In this document: positions 8,056-16,534 of the stretch, piece by piece
How the letters are laid out: every line of letters starts with the position of its first letter
How positions within the stretch are numbered: the stretch's first letter is position 1
Assembly: GCF_000737195.2 (NCBI RefSeq)
Contig: NZ_JALM01000073.1
Span: 25,926-89,925 of the forward strand
DNA from: Sciscionella sediminilitoris
GTDB lineage: Bacteria; Actinomycetota; Actinomycetes; Mycobacteriales; Pseudonocardiaceae
Length of the DNA: 64,000 nucleotides
Reading direction: 5' to 3'
Program-made: the position numbers and the translations under genes
Notes under the pieces: generated by a model
Seen by the model: only the letters and a program-made list of their open reading frames with translations
What the model was told of the DNA's origin: nothing
Database searches by the model: none

Positions 8056-11000
8056 ATGAGTGCTCAGCGGGTTCCCGGGTTCTGTACGCTCTGTAAATCG
8101 CACTGTGGTTCGGTTTCCGTGGTGGACGGGGATCGGCTGCTCGCCGTGGAACCGCTTTCCGGGCACCCGACCGGCGGCGCGCTGTGCGCCAAGGGAAGGG
8201 CGATGCCGGAGCTGGTGGCCAGCCCGGAGCGGCTGCTGCATCCGATGCGGCGCACCAATCCCAAGGACGCCGAGGATCCCGGCTGGGTGCGGATCGGCTG
8301 GGACGAGGCACTGGACGAGATCGCCGGGCGGCTCACCGCGTTCGCCGCGGAATCCGGACCGGAGTCGGTCGCGTTCGCGGTGACCACCCCGAGCGGAACC
8401 CCGATGGTGGACGGGCACGAGTGGGTCAACCGCCTGGTGCGCTATTACGGCAGCCCGAACATCATCTATGCCACGGAGATCTGCGGCTGGCACAAGAATT
8501 TCGCGCACGCCTTCACCTTCGGCAAGGGAATCGGCACCCCGGACTACCGGCAGGCCGAGCTGATCGTGCTGTGGGGGCACAATCCGGCGCGCACCTGGCT
8601 GGCGCAGGCGAGCGCGATCGCCGAGGCCCGCAAGGACGGGGCCACCGTCGTGGTCATCGACCCGAAACGAGCCGGAAGCGGGCAGCAGGCGGACACCTGG
8701 ATGCGGATCCGGCCGGGCACCGACGGGGCGCTCGCGCTCGGCGTGATCAACCAGCTGATCCAGCACGAGGGCTACGACGAGGAATTCGTGCGCGGCTGGA
8801 CCAACGCGCCGATGCTGGTGGACGAGGACGGCGAGCTCCTCGGCGCGGACGGGGAATTCCTGGTGTGGGACACCACGACCGATTCCCCGCGCGGCTATGA
8901 CACCGCCTATCCGCTCGCCGAACCGCGGAACGTGGCCCTGCGCGGCACGTACCGGCTGCCGGACGGCCGGACCGCGCGCCCGGTCTTCGAGCTGCTCGCC
9001 GAGCAGGCGGGCGAATGGAACCTGGACCGGGTCGCCGAGATCACCTGGCTGGAACCGGCCGAGATCGCGGATTTCTACGCATTGCTGACCAAACATCAAC
9101 GGGTCACCTACTACACCTGGACCGGGGTCGGCCAGCACACCAACGCGACCCAGACCGAACGCGCCATGGGCGTGCTGTACGCGCTGCTCGGCAACTACGA
9201 CCGCAGCGGCGGTATCCGGTGGTTCGACAAACTCGCGCAGAATCCGCTCGGGCCGTTCTCCATCCTCGGGCCGGAGCAGCGGGAGAAAACCCTCGGCAAG
9301 GCCGAGATGCCGCTCGGCCCGCCGGCGCAGGGCAATGTGACCGCGCGGGATTTCCGCCGTGCCGCGCTTTCCGGGCAGCCGTACCCGGTGCGCGCGCTGA
9401 TCGGTTTCGGCGCGAACATGGTGGTCTCCCAGGGTGACGCGGACGAGAACCGGGAAGCCTTGCGGGCACTGGAATTCCAGGTGCAGTGCGATATGTTCGT
9501 GAACCCGACCGCGGCGACGGCGGACATCCTGTTGCCGGTGTGCGCGCCCCCGGAACGCGAGGGCCTGCTGATCGGTTTCGACAACAGTGCCGCGGGTGAG
9601 GAACACGTGCAGCTGAGGCCCAGAATGGTGCCACCGGCCGGGGAATCGCGTTCGGACTACGAGATCGTGCTCGGCCTCGCGGACCGGCTCGGGTTGCGCG
9701 CGGAGTTCTTCGACGGGGACCTGGACGCGGGCTGGAACCACCAGCTCGCCCCGCTCGGGCTCACCGTCGACCAGCTGCGCGCGCAACCCGAGGGGGTGCG
9801 GATCCCTATCGAGCAGCACGAGCGCAAGTACGCCACCGAGGCCGCGGACGGGACGGTGACCGGATTCGCCACCCGCACCCGCCGCGTGGAGCTGTACGCC
9901 ACGATCCTGCGTGAACACGGCCAGCCCGCGCTGCCCACTTTCACCGAGCCGGACGAGGTGGCTCCCGGGGATGCGGAATTCCCGTTCGTGCTCACCACCG
10001 CGAAGAACGGTCACTACACGCATTCCTCGTTGCGCAGGCTCGCCTCGCTGCGGCGGCGCTCGCCCGATCCCGCGCTGGAGATCCACCCGGAACTCGCCGC
10101 GGCGCGCGGGCTCGCCGAAGGGGACTGGGCGATCGTGCGCACCCCGGACGGACAGGCGCGGCTGCGGGTCCGGTTCGACGAGAACTTGCACGAGCGAGTG
10201 GCCATCGCCGAACACGGCTGGTGGGACGATCGGCCGGTGGCGGCGAGCCCGGGACTGGCCGCGCTCGGGGACCGGACGAGCAACATCAACGCCGCGCTCT
10301 CGGACCGTCGCCGGGATCCGGTCAGCGGATCGGTCCCGTTGCGCGCGGCCGCCTGCGATATCCGCCGCGACGACCAGACCTCGGCGGGGAACTGGTCCGG
10401 CTGGCGCGAATTCCGGGTCACCGCGCGGGTCCGCACCGAGGTGGGTGCGCTTTCGCTGACCCTGCAACCGGTCGACGGCGGTGCCGTGCCGCAGTTCCGC
10501 CCAGGCCAGCACATCCAGGTGCACGCTCCGGAACTCGGGACGCAGCGGGCGTACTCGCTCACCAACGCCTACGACTCCGGCTCGCTGCGCATCCTGGTCA
10601 AGCACATCGGCGGCCGGATGTCGGCGCACCTGCACGAATCCGCGCCGGAGATCCTCGAACTCAAGGCACCTTCGGGCACCTTCACCCTGCCGTTCGGCGG
10701 GGACCGGCCGGTGCTGTGCATCGGCGGCGGGATCGGGGTGACACCGTTCCTGGGTTACCTGGAATCGCTGGCCTCCGGGGCCGCCGCGCCACCGGATGTG
10801 CGCGTGGTCTACACCCGCAGGAACGAGGAGGGCGCGGCGCCGATCGCCGAACGCCTGCGCGAGCTCGCCGCCCGGGTGCCACAGGCGCGGGTGCTCGAAT
10901 ACCACACCGGCGCGGGGAATCCCCGGTTCGGTGTCACCGAGCTCGAACCGGAGTTCCTGGCGCGCAAGCCCGTGGTCTACCTGTGCGGGCCCGCGGCGAT

Positions 11001-11352
11001 GATGAACGAGCTCACCGAGCAGTTCCACGCGGCCGGGCTGGACCGGTTCGACATCTTCAGCGAGGAGTTCTTCACCGAGGTGGAGATCCCGGAAACGCTC
11101 GTCCCCGCCACGGTCCGGTTCACCCGCAGTGGCCGGGAACTGCGCTGGACCAAGGAATCCGGCACCCTGCTGGACGCCGCGGAGGCGGCCGGCATCGCGC
11201 TGCCGAGCGGATGCCGCACCGGGGCCTGTGAATCCTGCCGGATCACGGTGCGTGGCGGCGAGTTCGCCCATCTGTCCACTGTGGACAACGAACCGGGGAG
11301 TTGCCTGAGCTGCCAGGCGATTCCGCTCTCCGACCTGGAGATCGACGCCTGA
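8056..11352 (+). CDS. Self-contained molybdopterin oxidoreductase fused to an FAD/NAD(P) reductase and a 2Fe-2S ferredoxin domain
   Basis: Domain order over 1098 residues: an N-terminal [4Fe-4S] motif (C10, C13, C17, C44); the bis-MGD molybdopterin domain to about residue 560; the molydopterin dinucleotide-binding barrel (about 635-760, with AIAEHGWWDD); a ferredoxin-reductase FAD domain (RAYSLTN, GGRMS) and NAD domain (CIGGGIGVTPFLGYL); and a plant-type [2Fe-2S] cluster at C1053, C1058, C1061 and C1086. TEICGWHKN could supply a Cys ligand to Mo. All carriers from NAD(P)H to Mo are therefore in one chain, and there is no Tat signal, so it is probably a soluble cytoplasmic reductase. I cannot read the substrate. 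Assimilatory nitrate reduction is possible, but no nitrite reductase or nitrate transporter is nearby. ATG 8056 precedes the Cys motif correctly. Confidence 0.85.
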   Translation: MSAQRVPGFCTLCKSHCGSVSVVDGDRLLAVEPLSGHPTGGALCAKGRAMPELVASPERLLHPMRRTNPKDAEDPGWVRIGWDEALDEIAGRLTAFAAESGPESVAFAVTTPSGTPMVDGHEWVNRLVRYYGSPNIIYATEICGWHKNFAHAFTFGKGIGTPDYRQAELIVLWGHNPARTWLAQASAIAEARKDGATVVVIDPKRAGSGQQADTWMRIRPGTDGALALGVINQLIQHEGYDEEFVRGWTNAPMLVDEDGELLGADGEFLVWDTTTDSPRGYDTAYPLAEPRNVALRGTYRLPDGRTARPVFELLAEQAGEWNLDRVAEITWLEPAEIADFYALLTKHQRVTYYTWTGVGQHTNATQTERAMGVLYALLGNYDRSGGIRWFDKLAQNPLGPFSILGPEQREKTLGKAEMPLGPPAQGNVTARDFRRAALSGQPYPVRALIGFGANMVVSQGDADENREALRALEFQVQCDMFVNPTAATADILLPVCAPPEREGLLIGFDNSAAGEEHVQLRPRMVPPAGESRSDYEIVLGLADRLGLRAEFFDGDLDAGWNHQLAPLGLTVDQLRAQPEGVRIPIEQHERKYATEAADGTVTGFATRTRRVELYATILREHGQPALPTFTEPDEVAPGDAEFPFVLTTAKNGHYTHSSLRRLASLRRRSPDPALEIHPELAAARGLAEGDWAIVRTPDGQARLRVRFDENLHERVAIAEHGWWDDRPVAASPGLAALGDRTSNINAALSDRRRDPVSGSVPLRAAACDIRRDDQTSAGNWSGWREFRVTARVRTEVGALSLTLQPVDGGAVPQFRPGQHIQVHAPELGTQRAYSLTNAYDSGSLRILVKHIGGRMSAHLHESAPEILELKAPSGTFTLPFGGDRPVLCIGGGIGVTPFLGYLESLASGAAAPPDVRVVYTRRNEEGAAPIAERLRELAARVPQARVLEYHTGAGNPRFGVTELEPEFLARKPVVYLCGPAAMMNELTEQFHAAGLDRFDIFSEEFFTEVEIPETLVPATVRFTRSGRELRWTKESGTLLDAAEAAGIALPSGCRTGACESCRITVRGGEFAHLSTVDNEPGSCLSCQAIPLSDLEIDA

Positions 11353-11438
11353 GTATAGGCAGAATGTTCGTGTTGTGCGGGTGTTCTGTGCACATTGCCC
11401 GTTGAGTGGGGTGACCGGGGCGAGGATGGTTTCCCGGC

Positions 11439-12659
11439 ATGACTCAACGCCACAGTGACGTGACGCGCAGGGATCTGACCCGCAGGACGATGCTCACCGG
11501 GGCCGCGGCCGGTCTGGCCGGTGCCGCCGTGAGCTCCACCGCGAACGCGGCCCAGGAGGTACCGCCGCCGAAGGCCCGCCCACGGGCGCGGGAACTGGGG
11601 ATCCGGGTCGGATCACGGGAAACCGGGAAGCACAACGCGATCACCGATGTGGACGGGGTCCGGGTCGGGCACACCACGCTGATCTCCGGACAGGGGGACG
11701 AGGCGGTGCGCACCGGGGTCACCATGCTGGTGCCGCACAACGGAAATCCGTTCGAGGACGTGATCCCGGCCGGGTTCCACTGGCTCAACGGCAACGGGGA
11801 GATGACCGGAACCGCGTGGCTGCGGGAGTCGGGGCTGCTGTCCTCGCCGGTCGGGATCACCAACACCGGCAGCGTCAGGGTGGTGCGCGATGCGCTCTAC
11901 GCGCTGCAGGCCGAGGAAGGAAAGCAGAGCTGGTCGCTGCCCGTGGTCGCGGAAACCTGGGACGGCAAACTCAACGACACTGACGGCCAGCACGTCACGA
12001 CCGCGCACGCGCGGGCCGCGTACCGTTCCGCGCGATCGGGACCGGTCGCCGAGGGCAATGTCGGTGGTGGGACCGGGATGATCTGTCACGGTTTCAAGGG
12101 CGGCATCGGCACCTCCTCGCGGGTGCTGGACGGCGCGGACGGTGGCTGGACGGTCGGGGTGCTCGTGCAGGCCAATCACGGCAAACGCCCGCGGCTGACC
12201 GTGCAAGGGGTTCCGGTCGGCGAGCACATCGGCGCGGATGTCGTTCCACTGCCCGGAGAAGCGCAGCAGGGCGCGGGATCGATCATCACCCTCGTCGCGA
12301 CGAATGCGCCGCTTTCCGCGCAGCAGTGCGATCGGCTCGCGCAACGCACCGCGCTCGGGATCGGGCGCACCGGCGGCGCCGGGGAGAACGGCAGCGGGGA
12401 CGGCACGCTCGCGTTCTCCACCGCCGCGGCGGGCCGGATCCCGGCTTCGCTGGACGGGCCCCCGAGCGCGTACACCGTGGAACAGTTGCCGAACTCCGCG
12501 GTCGATCCGCTGTTCTACGCGGTCGTGGAAGCCACCGAGGAAGCCATCCTGAACGCGATGCTCGCCGCGCGCACGATGACCGGATTCCGTGGTGCCACCG
12601 CGTACGAGCTGCCGGACGACAAACTCCTGGACACGCTCGCGAAATACAACCGGCGCTAG
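11439..12659 (+). CDS. Tat-exported P1-family aminopeptidase (DmpA/S58 type)
   Basis: Residues 1-38 form a twin-arginine signal (RRTMLTGAAAGLAGAAVSS followed by TANAA). The remainder is the DmpA/BapA Ntn-hydrolase fold: KHNAITDVDGVRVGHTTL near the start, GTGMICHGFKGGIGTSSR in the middle, and ENGSGDGTLAFST toward the C-terminus. In DmpA the chain cleaves itself before the nucleophilic Ser within a comparable Gly-Ser-Gly-Asp stretch, so this protein probably matures into two chains. It would remove N-terminal D- or L-amino acids or beta-amino acids outside the cytoplasm. The stop codon shares the palindrome CTAG (12656-12659) with that of the convergent next gene. Confidence 0.85.
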   Translation: MTQRHSDVTRRDLTRRTMLTGAAAGLAGAAVSSTANAAQEVPPPKARPRARELGIRVGSRETGKHNAITDVDGVRVGHTTLISGQGDEAVRTGVTMLVPHNGNPFEDVIPAGFHWLNGNGEMTGTAWLRESGLLSSPVGITNTGSVRVVRDALYALQAEEGKQSWSLPVVAETWDGKLNDTDGQHVTTAHARAAYRSARSGPVAEGNVGGGTGMICHGFKGGIGTSSRVLDGADGGWTVGVLVQANHGKRPRLTVQGVPVGEHIGADVVPLPGEAQQGAGSIITLVATNAPLSAQQCDRLAQRTALGIGRTGGAGENGSGDGTLAFSTAAAGRIPASLDGPPSAYTVEQLPNSAVDPLFYAVVEATEEAILNAMLAARTMTGFRGATAYELPDDKLLDTLAKYNRR

Positions 12660-13405
12660 ATCCCGGCCGCTTTCGCGCAGAGTGCGCGCGCGGCGTCCAC
12701 GGTTTCGGTCAGGTTTCCCGGAACCGCGGCGCCGCACAGCTCGTCGATCCCGCTCAGTCCGGCCCTGGTGAGCAGGGTTTTCTCGTTGGTGACCCATTCC
12801 CCGCGCGCGGCGAGCACCGCGTGCGCGGACTGGCTCGCCGCCTGTGCCAGCAGCCCGAGGCACTGGGCGAGCCTGCCGTACGGTGCGTGGTTGGAACGGG
12901 CGTAGGTGAACAGCAGATCCGCGCTGCCCCACCACACCTTCGGCGCGTTCTCCCGCAGCGGTTCGGGGTAGACCGGTCGCGGAAGTTCACCGCGCAGCAC
13001 CTTGTTGATCGCGAGCTCGCCGACGACCAGATAGGACGGGATCCCGGCGAGGTGGAACAGCAGCGGTTCGATGTGGAACCGTCCGGCTTCCGCTTTCCCC
13101 AGTTCGCGCTCCACCACGTCGAGATCGCGGTAGTGCACATCCACCTGGCGTCCCTCGGGTTGCACCCAGGCGCCGCCGTTGAACACGCCGCCGCCCCAGC
13201 CGCCGAGTTCGGAGACCTCGCCGGGCCAGCCGAGCGCGCGCAGGTGTTCCGGATCGAACTCGCCCCGGTAGTAGATCGCCAGATCCCAGTCGCTGTCCGG
13301 GCGATGGGTGCCCTGCGCCCGGGAACCACCGAGGGTGACCGCTTCCACGAGGGGCAGCCCGGCCAGTTGCCCGGCGATTCGTTCCAGGAATCCGTTCTCG
13401 TCCAT
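12656..13405 (-). CDS. Nucleotidyltransferase-domain protein
   Basis: The N-terminal half carries the polymerase-beta-type nucleotidyltransferase signature GGSRAQGTHRPDSDWDLAIYY (residues about 22-42), followed by a third acidic residue in RQVDVHYRDLD. The C-terminal half is helical (TYARSNHAPYGRLAQCLGLL), as in proteins distantly related to aminoglycoside nucleotidyltransferases. A stand-alone or toxin-antitoxin (MNT) type enzyme is possible, but no HEPN partner is next to it. Met at 13405 is used because residues upstream are low-complexity and overlap the divergent small gene. Length 249 residues. The substrate is unknown. Confidence 0.75.
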   Translation of the reverse strand: MDENGFLERIAGQLAGLPLVEAVTLGGSRAQGTHRPDSDWDLAIYYRGEFDPEHLRALGWPGEVSELGGWGGGVFNGGAWVQPEGRQVDVHYRDLDVVERELGKAEAGRFHIEPLLFHLAGIPSYLVVGELAINKVLRGELPRPVYPEPLRENAPKVWWGSADLLFTYARSNHAPYGRLAQCLGLLAQAASQSAHAVLAARGEWVTNEKTLLTRAGLSGIDELCGAAVPGNLTETVDAARALCAKAAGI

Positions 13406-13469
13406 GCGGAGATCGTGACACGGGATGGCAACCGGTTTGTTGCCGCGGCGACGGCTTGATCGTGTTCTA

Positions 13470-13754
13470 ATGAGCGGCATGGAACGAGCCGTCGCGCCGA
13501 CGATCCGGGGCCGCTGCCTACGCGCGGCGCGAAGGGATGTGGTGATCGGCGCGATCGTGCTGATCATGGGCATCGTCCTGGTGATCGCGAATCCGGTCTG
13601 GTCCTCGGGTGTGGTCGCGCTGTGCGGGGTCGCGGTGCTGCTGAACGGGCTCGCGCACCATGTGCTCGGGGAACGGGGCGCGAAGGCCGCGCGGGCCGTC
13701 GCCTGGCTCGCGGTGCTCACCGCCGCGGTGTTCGCGGTGCTCTACCTGATCTGA
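13470..13754 (+). CDS. Small hydrophobic membrane protein, unknown function
   Basis: A 94-residue protein with a basic N-terminus (MERAVAPTIRGRCLRAARRD) and three closely spaced hydrophobic stretches: VVIGAIVLIMGIVLVIANPVW, GVVALCGVAVLLNGLA and ARAVAWLAVLTAAVFAVLYL. I do not recognise a family; the pattern resembles small DUF308/HdeD-like proteins. ATG 13470 is preferred, with ATG 13479 as alternative. Its last 13 bp overlap the end of the convergent monooxygenase gene. It is divergent from the nucleotidyltransferase gene. Confidence 0.6.
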   Translation: MSGMERAVAPTIRGRCLRAARRDVVIGAIVLIMGIVLVIANPVWSSGVVALCGVAVLLNGLAHHVLGERGAKAARAVAWLAVLTAAVFAVLYLI

Positions 13755-14893
13755 TCGGTGCCCGCCGGGATCGCGCGTGCGGCACGCAGCCGCGCATCGG
13801 CGAACCTCCTCGATCGGCCGAGTACCCGTAGCAGGGCGGCGCGTGGCCGGTCGGCGAGGTCGTTGAGCCGGCCGACCCGATAGGAGAACCGCTGGGTGCG
13901 GGCAATGAGCGGGCGCTCCCGCGTTTCCCACTGGCGGAGCCGGTTCTCCAGGGTTCCCGCACCGTGGGTGACCGAATGGGCGAGCCCGGCCGCGGCCAGC
14001 ATCGCGCAGCCACCGCCCTGCCCCAGATACGGCGGCTGGGCATGCGCGGCGTCGCCGAGGATCGCCACCCTGCCCGCGGACCAGGAACGCAGGTCGAGGC
14101 ATTCGAACTCGTCCCATCGTGGTGCGGCGCCCAGTTCTCGCAGCAGCGGTTCCGCCTGCGGGAACGCGGAGATCCACGGCTGTTGCGGTACCGGATCCCC
14201 GATGGCCGCGGCATCGTCTTCCGGGCAGACCAGCGCGATGTACAGATCGGTGGCGCTGCTGGGGGTGTAGAGCAGGAAGCGGTTGCCGGACAGGAATTCG
14301 ATGTAGTCCTCGGCGTCTTGTTCGGGAACCAGTCCCGGGGTGCGCGGGATCAGGAAGCGGGCGCAGCGCTGGCCGAGCGCCCGCCTGCCGCGCAGCAGGC
14401 CGAGCCCGTCGCGCAACCGGGAACCGGCGCCGTCCGCGGCCACCACGAGATCGGCGTGATGCCGGGTGCCGTCGGCGAGTTCGAGCACCCCGGAGGGATC
14501 GGCGCGGACCGCGGCCGAACCGGTCACGATCCGCACCCCGGCCGTGCGCGCGGCGCCGAGCAGGGCGTTGATGAGCCGTTCGCGCAGCACCGTGAGCACC
14601 TCGACGCCGCCGGGCCGGTTGATCGGGATCCGGCTGAGCACCCGGTCGCGGTGGTCGCGGGTCTGGATGAAACCGCCGTGGTGGGCGCCGTCCACGGTTT
14701 GTTCCAGGACCCCGAGCTGGGCGAGCACGGCGAGTCCGTTGCTCCACAGGTAGATCCCGGAACCGAAGGCGCGCAAGGATTCCTCGCGTTCGTGCAGCCG
14801 GACGGACCAGCCGCGGCGGGCGAGCGCGGCCGCGGCGGTGAGGCCGCCGATACCGCCGCCGGCGATCTCGGCATGGCCGGTGTGTGCGGGCAT
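13742..14893 (-). CDS. FAD-dependent aromatic monooxygenase (PHBH fold), possible AqdB-like partner
   Basis: The 383-residue protein has the class A flavoprotein hydroxylase motifs: GGGIGGLTAAAALARRGW (about 12-29), the middle DG-type motif VVAADGAGSRLRDGL and the GD motif RVAILGDAAHAQPPYLGQG. These enzymes hydroxylate aromatic rings with NAD(P)H and O2. It is divergent from a MarR gene that is followed by a HOD/AqdC-type dioxygenase. In quinolone degradation a monooxygenase of this class (AqdB) inserts the 3-hydroxyl that the dioxygenase needs. That makes it the likely first enzyme of a two-step pathway (inference from context). Other aromatic substrates remain possible. Confidence 0.85.
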   Translation of the reverse strand: MPAHTGHAEIAGGGIGGLTAAAALARRGWSVRLHEREESLRAFGSGIYLWSNGLAVLAQLGVLEQTVDGAHHGGFIQTRDHRDRVLSRIPINRPGGVEVLTVLRERLINALLGAARTAGVRIVTGSAAVRADPSGVLELADGTRHHADLVVAADGAGSRLRDGLGLLRGRRALGQRCARFLIPRTPGLVPEQDAEDYIEFLSGNRFLLYTPSSATDLYIALVCPEDDAAAIGDPVPQQPWISAFPQAEPLLRELGAAPRWDEFECLDLRSWSAGRVAILGDAAHAQPPYLGQGGGCAMLAAAGLAHSVTHGAGTLENRLRQWETRERPLIARTQRFSYRVGRLNDLADRPRAALLRVLGRSRRFADARLRAARAIPAGTDQIR

Positions 14894-15050
14894 GTGTCGT
14901 CCATGGAGGTGCTGCCCCGCCCGGACGCGACGGGGGAACGGATTCGGCCCGGAACCGGGCGGCGGCCCTGCCGGCCACGCGCACCGCCTCCGCCAGGTCG
15001 CATCGGGTGACCTGGGACGACGCCGAGCAGAATACGACCGGTCGAGTTAT

Positions 15051-15077
15051 ATAGCAAGCTATGTACCAGGTTTGCTA
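15051..15077. promoter_or_regulatory. Candidate operator between the monooxygenase and marR genes
   Basis: ATAGC-AA-GCTAT (15051-15062) is followed by TTTGCTA (15071-15077), which is the reverse complement of TAGCAA(A) in the first element. This AT-rich patch in an otherwise GC-rich 215-bp divergent gap is the natural binding site for the adjacent MarR protein. TAGCAAA recurs upstream of the TetR gene (17237-17243). Confidence 0.5.
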
Positions 15078-15108
15078 AGGTTTCCCCTGGTCAGGATGCC
15101 GATACCGG

Positions 15109-15603
15109 ATGGAGCGGACGGTGGCGGAGCAAACCGGACAGGACCCGATCGATCCCGCCATGGCCGTCGAATGGGCCGAGGCCTGCAACGGCATCTACCG
15201 CGTGCTCAAACGCGGGCGGGGCACCGTCGGGCGCGATGGCGCGGGAGTGAACCTGACCGAGTCCCAGGTGGCGATGCTCGAATCGGTCGCCAAATCCGGT
15301 CCGCTGCCGGTCGGCGAGATCGCCCAGTCGGCGGGGCTCGCGCAGCCGACCGTGACCCGCATGCTCAACACGCTGGAGAACCGGGAGATCGTCCGGCGGG
15401 TGCCGAGCGCGCGCGATGACCGGGTCGTCCTCGTCGAACTCACCACGCAGGGTGCGCGGCTGTGGCAGGAAAAACACGCGCTGCTGCGTGAATTCCAGCG
15501 GGATGCGCTGCAGCGGTTCGCCCCGGAACGCAGGCCCGAGGTCGTGGCCATGCTCGGCGAACTCGTCCGCATCATCGAGGACCAGATCGGCGGGCGCGAT
15601 TAA
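15109..15603 (+). CDS. MarR-family transcriptional regulator
   Basis: A 164-residue winged-helix protein. Helix-turn-helix: LPVGEIAQSAGLAQPTVTRMLNTLE. Wing: RRVPSARDDRVVLVELTTQG. Dimerisation helices lie at both ends. MarR proteins typically repress a divergent operon until an aromatic ligand binds. Here the divergent gene is a flavin hydroxylase and the gene behind is a ring-cleaving dioxygenase, so the ligand may be the aromatic substrate of that pair (inference). GTG 15121 has a better-spaced GGAG than ATG 15109, so the true protein may be four residues shorter. Confidence 0.88.
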   Translation: MERTVAEQTGQDPIDPAMAVEWAEACNGIYRVLKRGRGTVGRDGAGVNLTESQVAMLESVAKSGPLPVGEIAQSAGLAQPTVTRMLNTLENREIVRRVPSARDDRVVLVELTTQGARLWQEKHALLREFQRDALQRFAPERRPEVVAMLGELVRIIEDQIGGRD

Positions 15604-15610
15604 CGAATTC

Positions 15611-15640
15611 TTGACGATCGCCAGCAATGCGACATACCGT
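15611..15640 (+). promoter_or_regulatory. Possible sigma-70-type promoter for the dioxygenase
   Basis: TTGACG (15611-15616) and TACCGT (15635-15640) are separated by 18 bp, in the 129-bp gap before the dioxygenase start at 15733. A small hairpin GTCCCG-TT-CGGGAC (15701-15714) sits in the resulting leader just before the AGGA ribosome site. Confidence 0.4.
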
Positions 15641-15732
15641 GGCCGCGGCCGACGACATTGTTCCGTATTTCCGGGGAGTGCCTGCCGTGCTCCCGGCCCG
15701 GTCCCGTTCGGGACGGAAAGGACCCCAGGAAC

Positions 15733-16527
15733 ATGCTCAACACTGTCACCATCGACGGCTGGCCGATCGAGTACGTGGAATCCGGTGACCCGGCCGCACC
15801 CGCGCTGATCATGCTGCACGGCTGGGCCCAGGATCACCGGCTGTTCCGGCACCTCGAACCGCTGCTCGCCGAGCACTACCGGGTACTGCGGGTCAATTTC
15901 CGCGGGCACGACGGGCGGCTGACCGATCGCGGGGACTTCACGGCCGAGGATCTGGCCTCGGACATCCTGGTCCTGATCGACCGCCTTGGCCTCGAGGATG
16001 TGCGACTGCTCTCCACCTCGCACGGTTGCTGGGTGAACATCGACGTGCACGAGCGCCTCGGCGCGTCGAGCCTGGGCCGTACCGTGGTGATCGACTGGCT
16101 GATGCAGCCCTTTCCCGGATTCCACAAGCAGATCCGCGAGGGCTGCGAGCCGGAGACGCACGTGGCCGCGCGGCAGAGCCTGTTCGACGAGTGGACCGAG
16201 GGCACCGACTGCCTCGACGTGCTCGATCACGTGAACCGCGAGATGACCTGGTTCGGCGGACCGATGTGGATGCGTGCCTGCCGGGAGATCGAGAAGTCCT
16301 ACGCCCGCTGGGGTGATCCACTGCGCCGGATGGCCGAACTGTCCGGACGGCTGCGCGTACGGCACATCTACTCGCAGCCGCTTTCCACCGAATACCGCGC
16401 CTTCCAGGAGGAGTTCGCCCGCGAGCACCCGTGGTTCGATCCGGTGCACATTCCCGGGCAGACGCATTTCCCGACCCTGGAGAACCCGGCCGCGGTCGCC
16501 GAGGCGGTGCTGTCCTTCTACGCCTGA
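15733..16527 (+). CDS. Cofactor-independent 3-hydroxy-4-oxoquinoline 2,4-dioxygenase (HOD/QDO/AqdC-like)
   Basis: The fold is alpha/beta-hydrolase, but the active site reads as the ring-cleaving dioxygenases HOD (3-hydroxy-4-oxoquinaldine), QDO and AqdC (Pseudomonas quinolone signal). H29 lies in LHGW, S96 in STSHGCW, D121 in IDWLMQP, W154 in LFDEWTEG and H245 in QTHFP. These line up with HOD His38, Ser101, Asp126, Trp160 and His251 at a near-constant offset of 5-9 residues. HIYSQPLSTEY and EHPWF also resemble HOD. Such enzymes open the pyridone ring with O2, releasing CO and an N-acylanthranilate, without metal or flavin. The length (264) fits. Start ATG 15733 follows AGGA. A plain hydrolase is less likely, since the usual G-x-S-x-G elbow is replaced by S-T-S-H-G. 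Confidence 0.8.
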   Translation: MLNTVTIDGWPIEYVESGDPAAPALIMLHGWAQDHRLFRHLEPLLAEHYRVLRVNFRGHDGRLTDRGDFTAEDLASDILVLIDRLGLEDVRLLSTSHGCWVNIDVHERLGASSLGRTVVIDWLMQPFPGFHKQIREGCEPETHVAARQSLFDEWTEGTDCLDVLDHVNREMTWFGGPMWMRACREIEKSYARWGDPLRRMAELSGRLRVRHIYSQPLSTEYRAFQEEFAREHPWFDPVHIPGQTHFPTLENPAAVAEAVLSFYA

Positions 16528-16534
16528 GTGGCGT

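Noticed and set aside
8026..11271. A 1081-residue open frame antisense to the molybdenum oxidoreductase gene
   Set aside because: High GC leaves the antisense frame free of stops. Its protein is His/Arg/Gly/Pro-rich with no domain, while the plus strand has clear motifs throughout.
15733..16527. Ordinary alpha/beta-hydrolase (esterase)
   Set aside because: The nucleophile elbow reads STSHG where esterases have GxSxG, and the HOD-specific Trp, DWLMQP and HPWF blocks are present.
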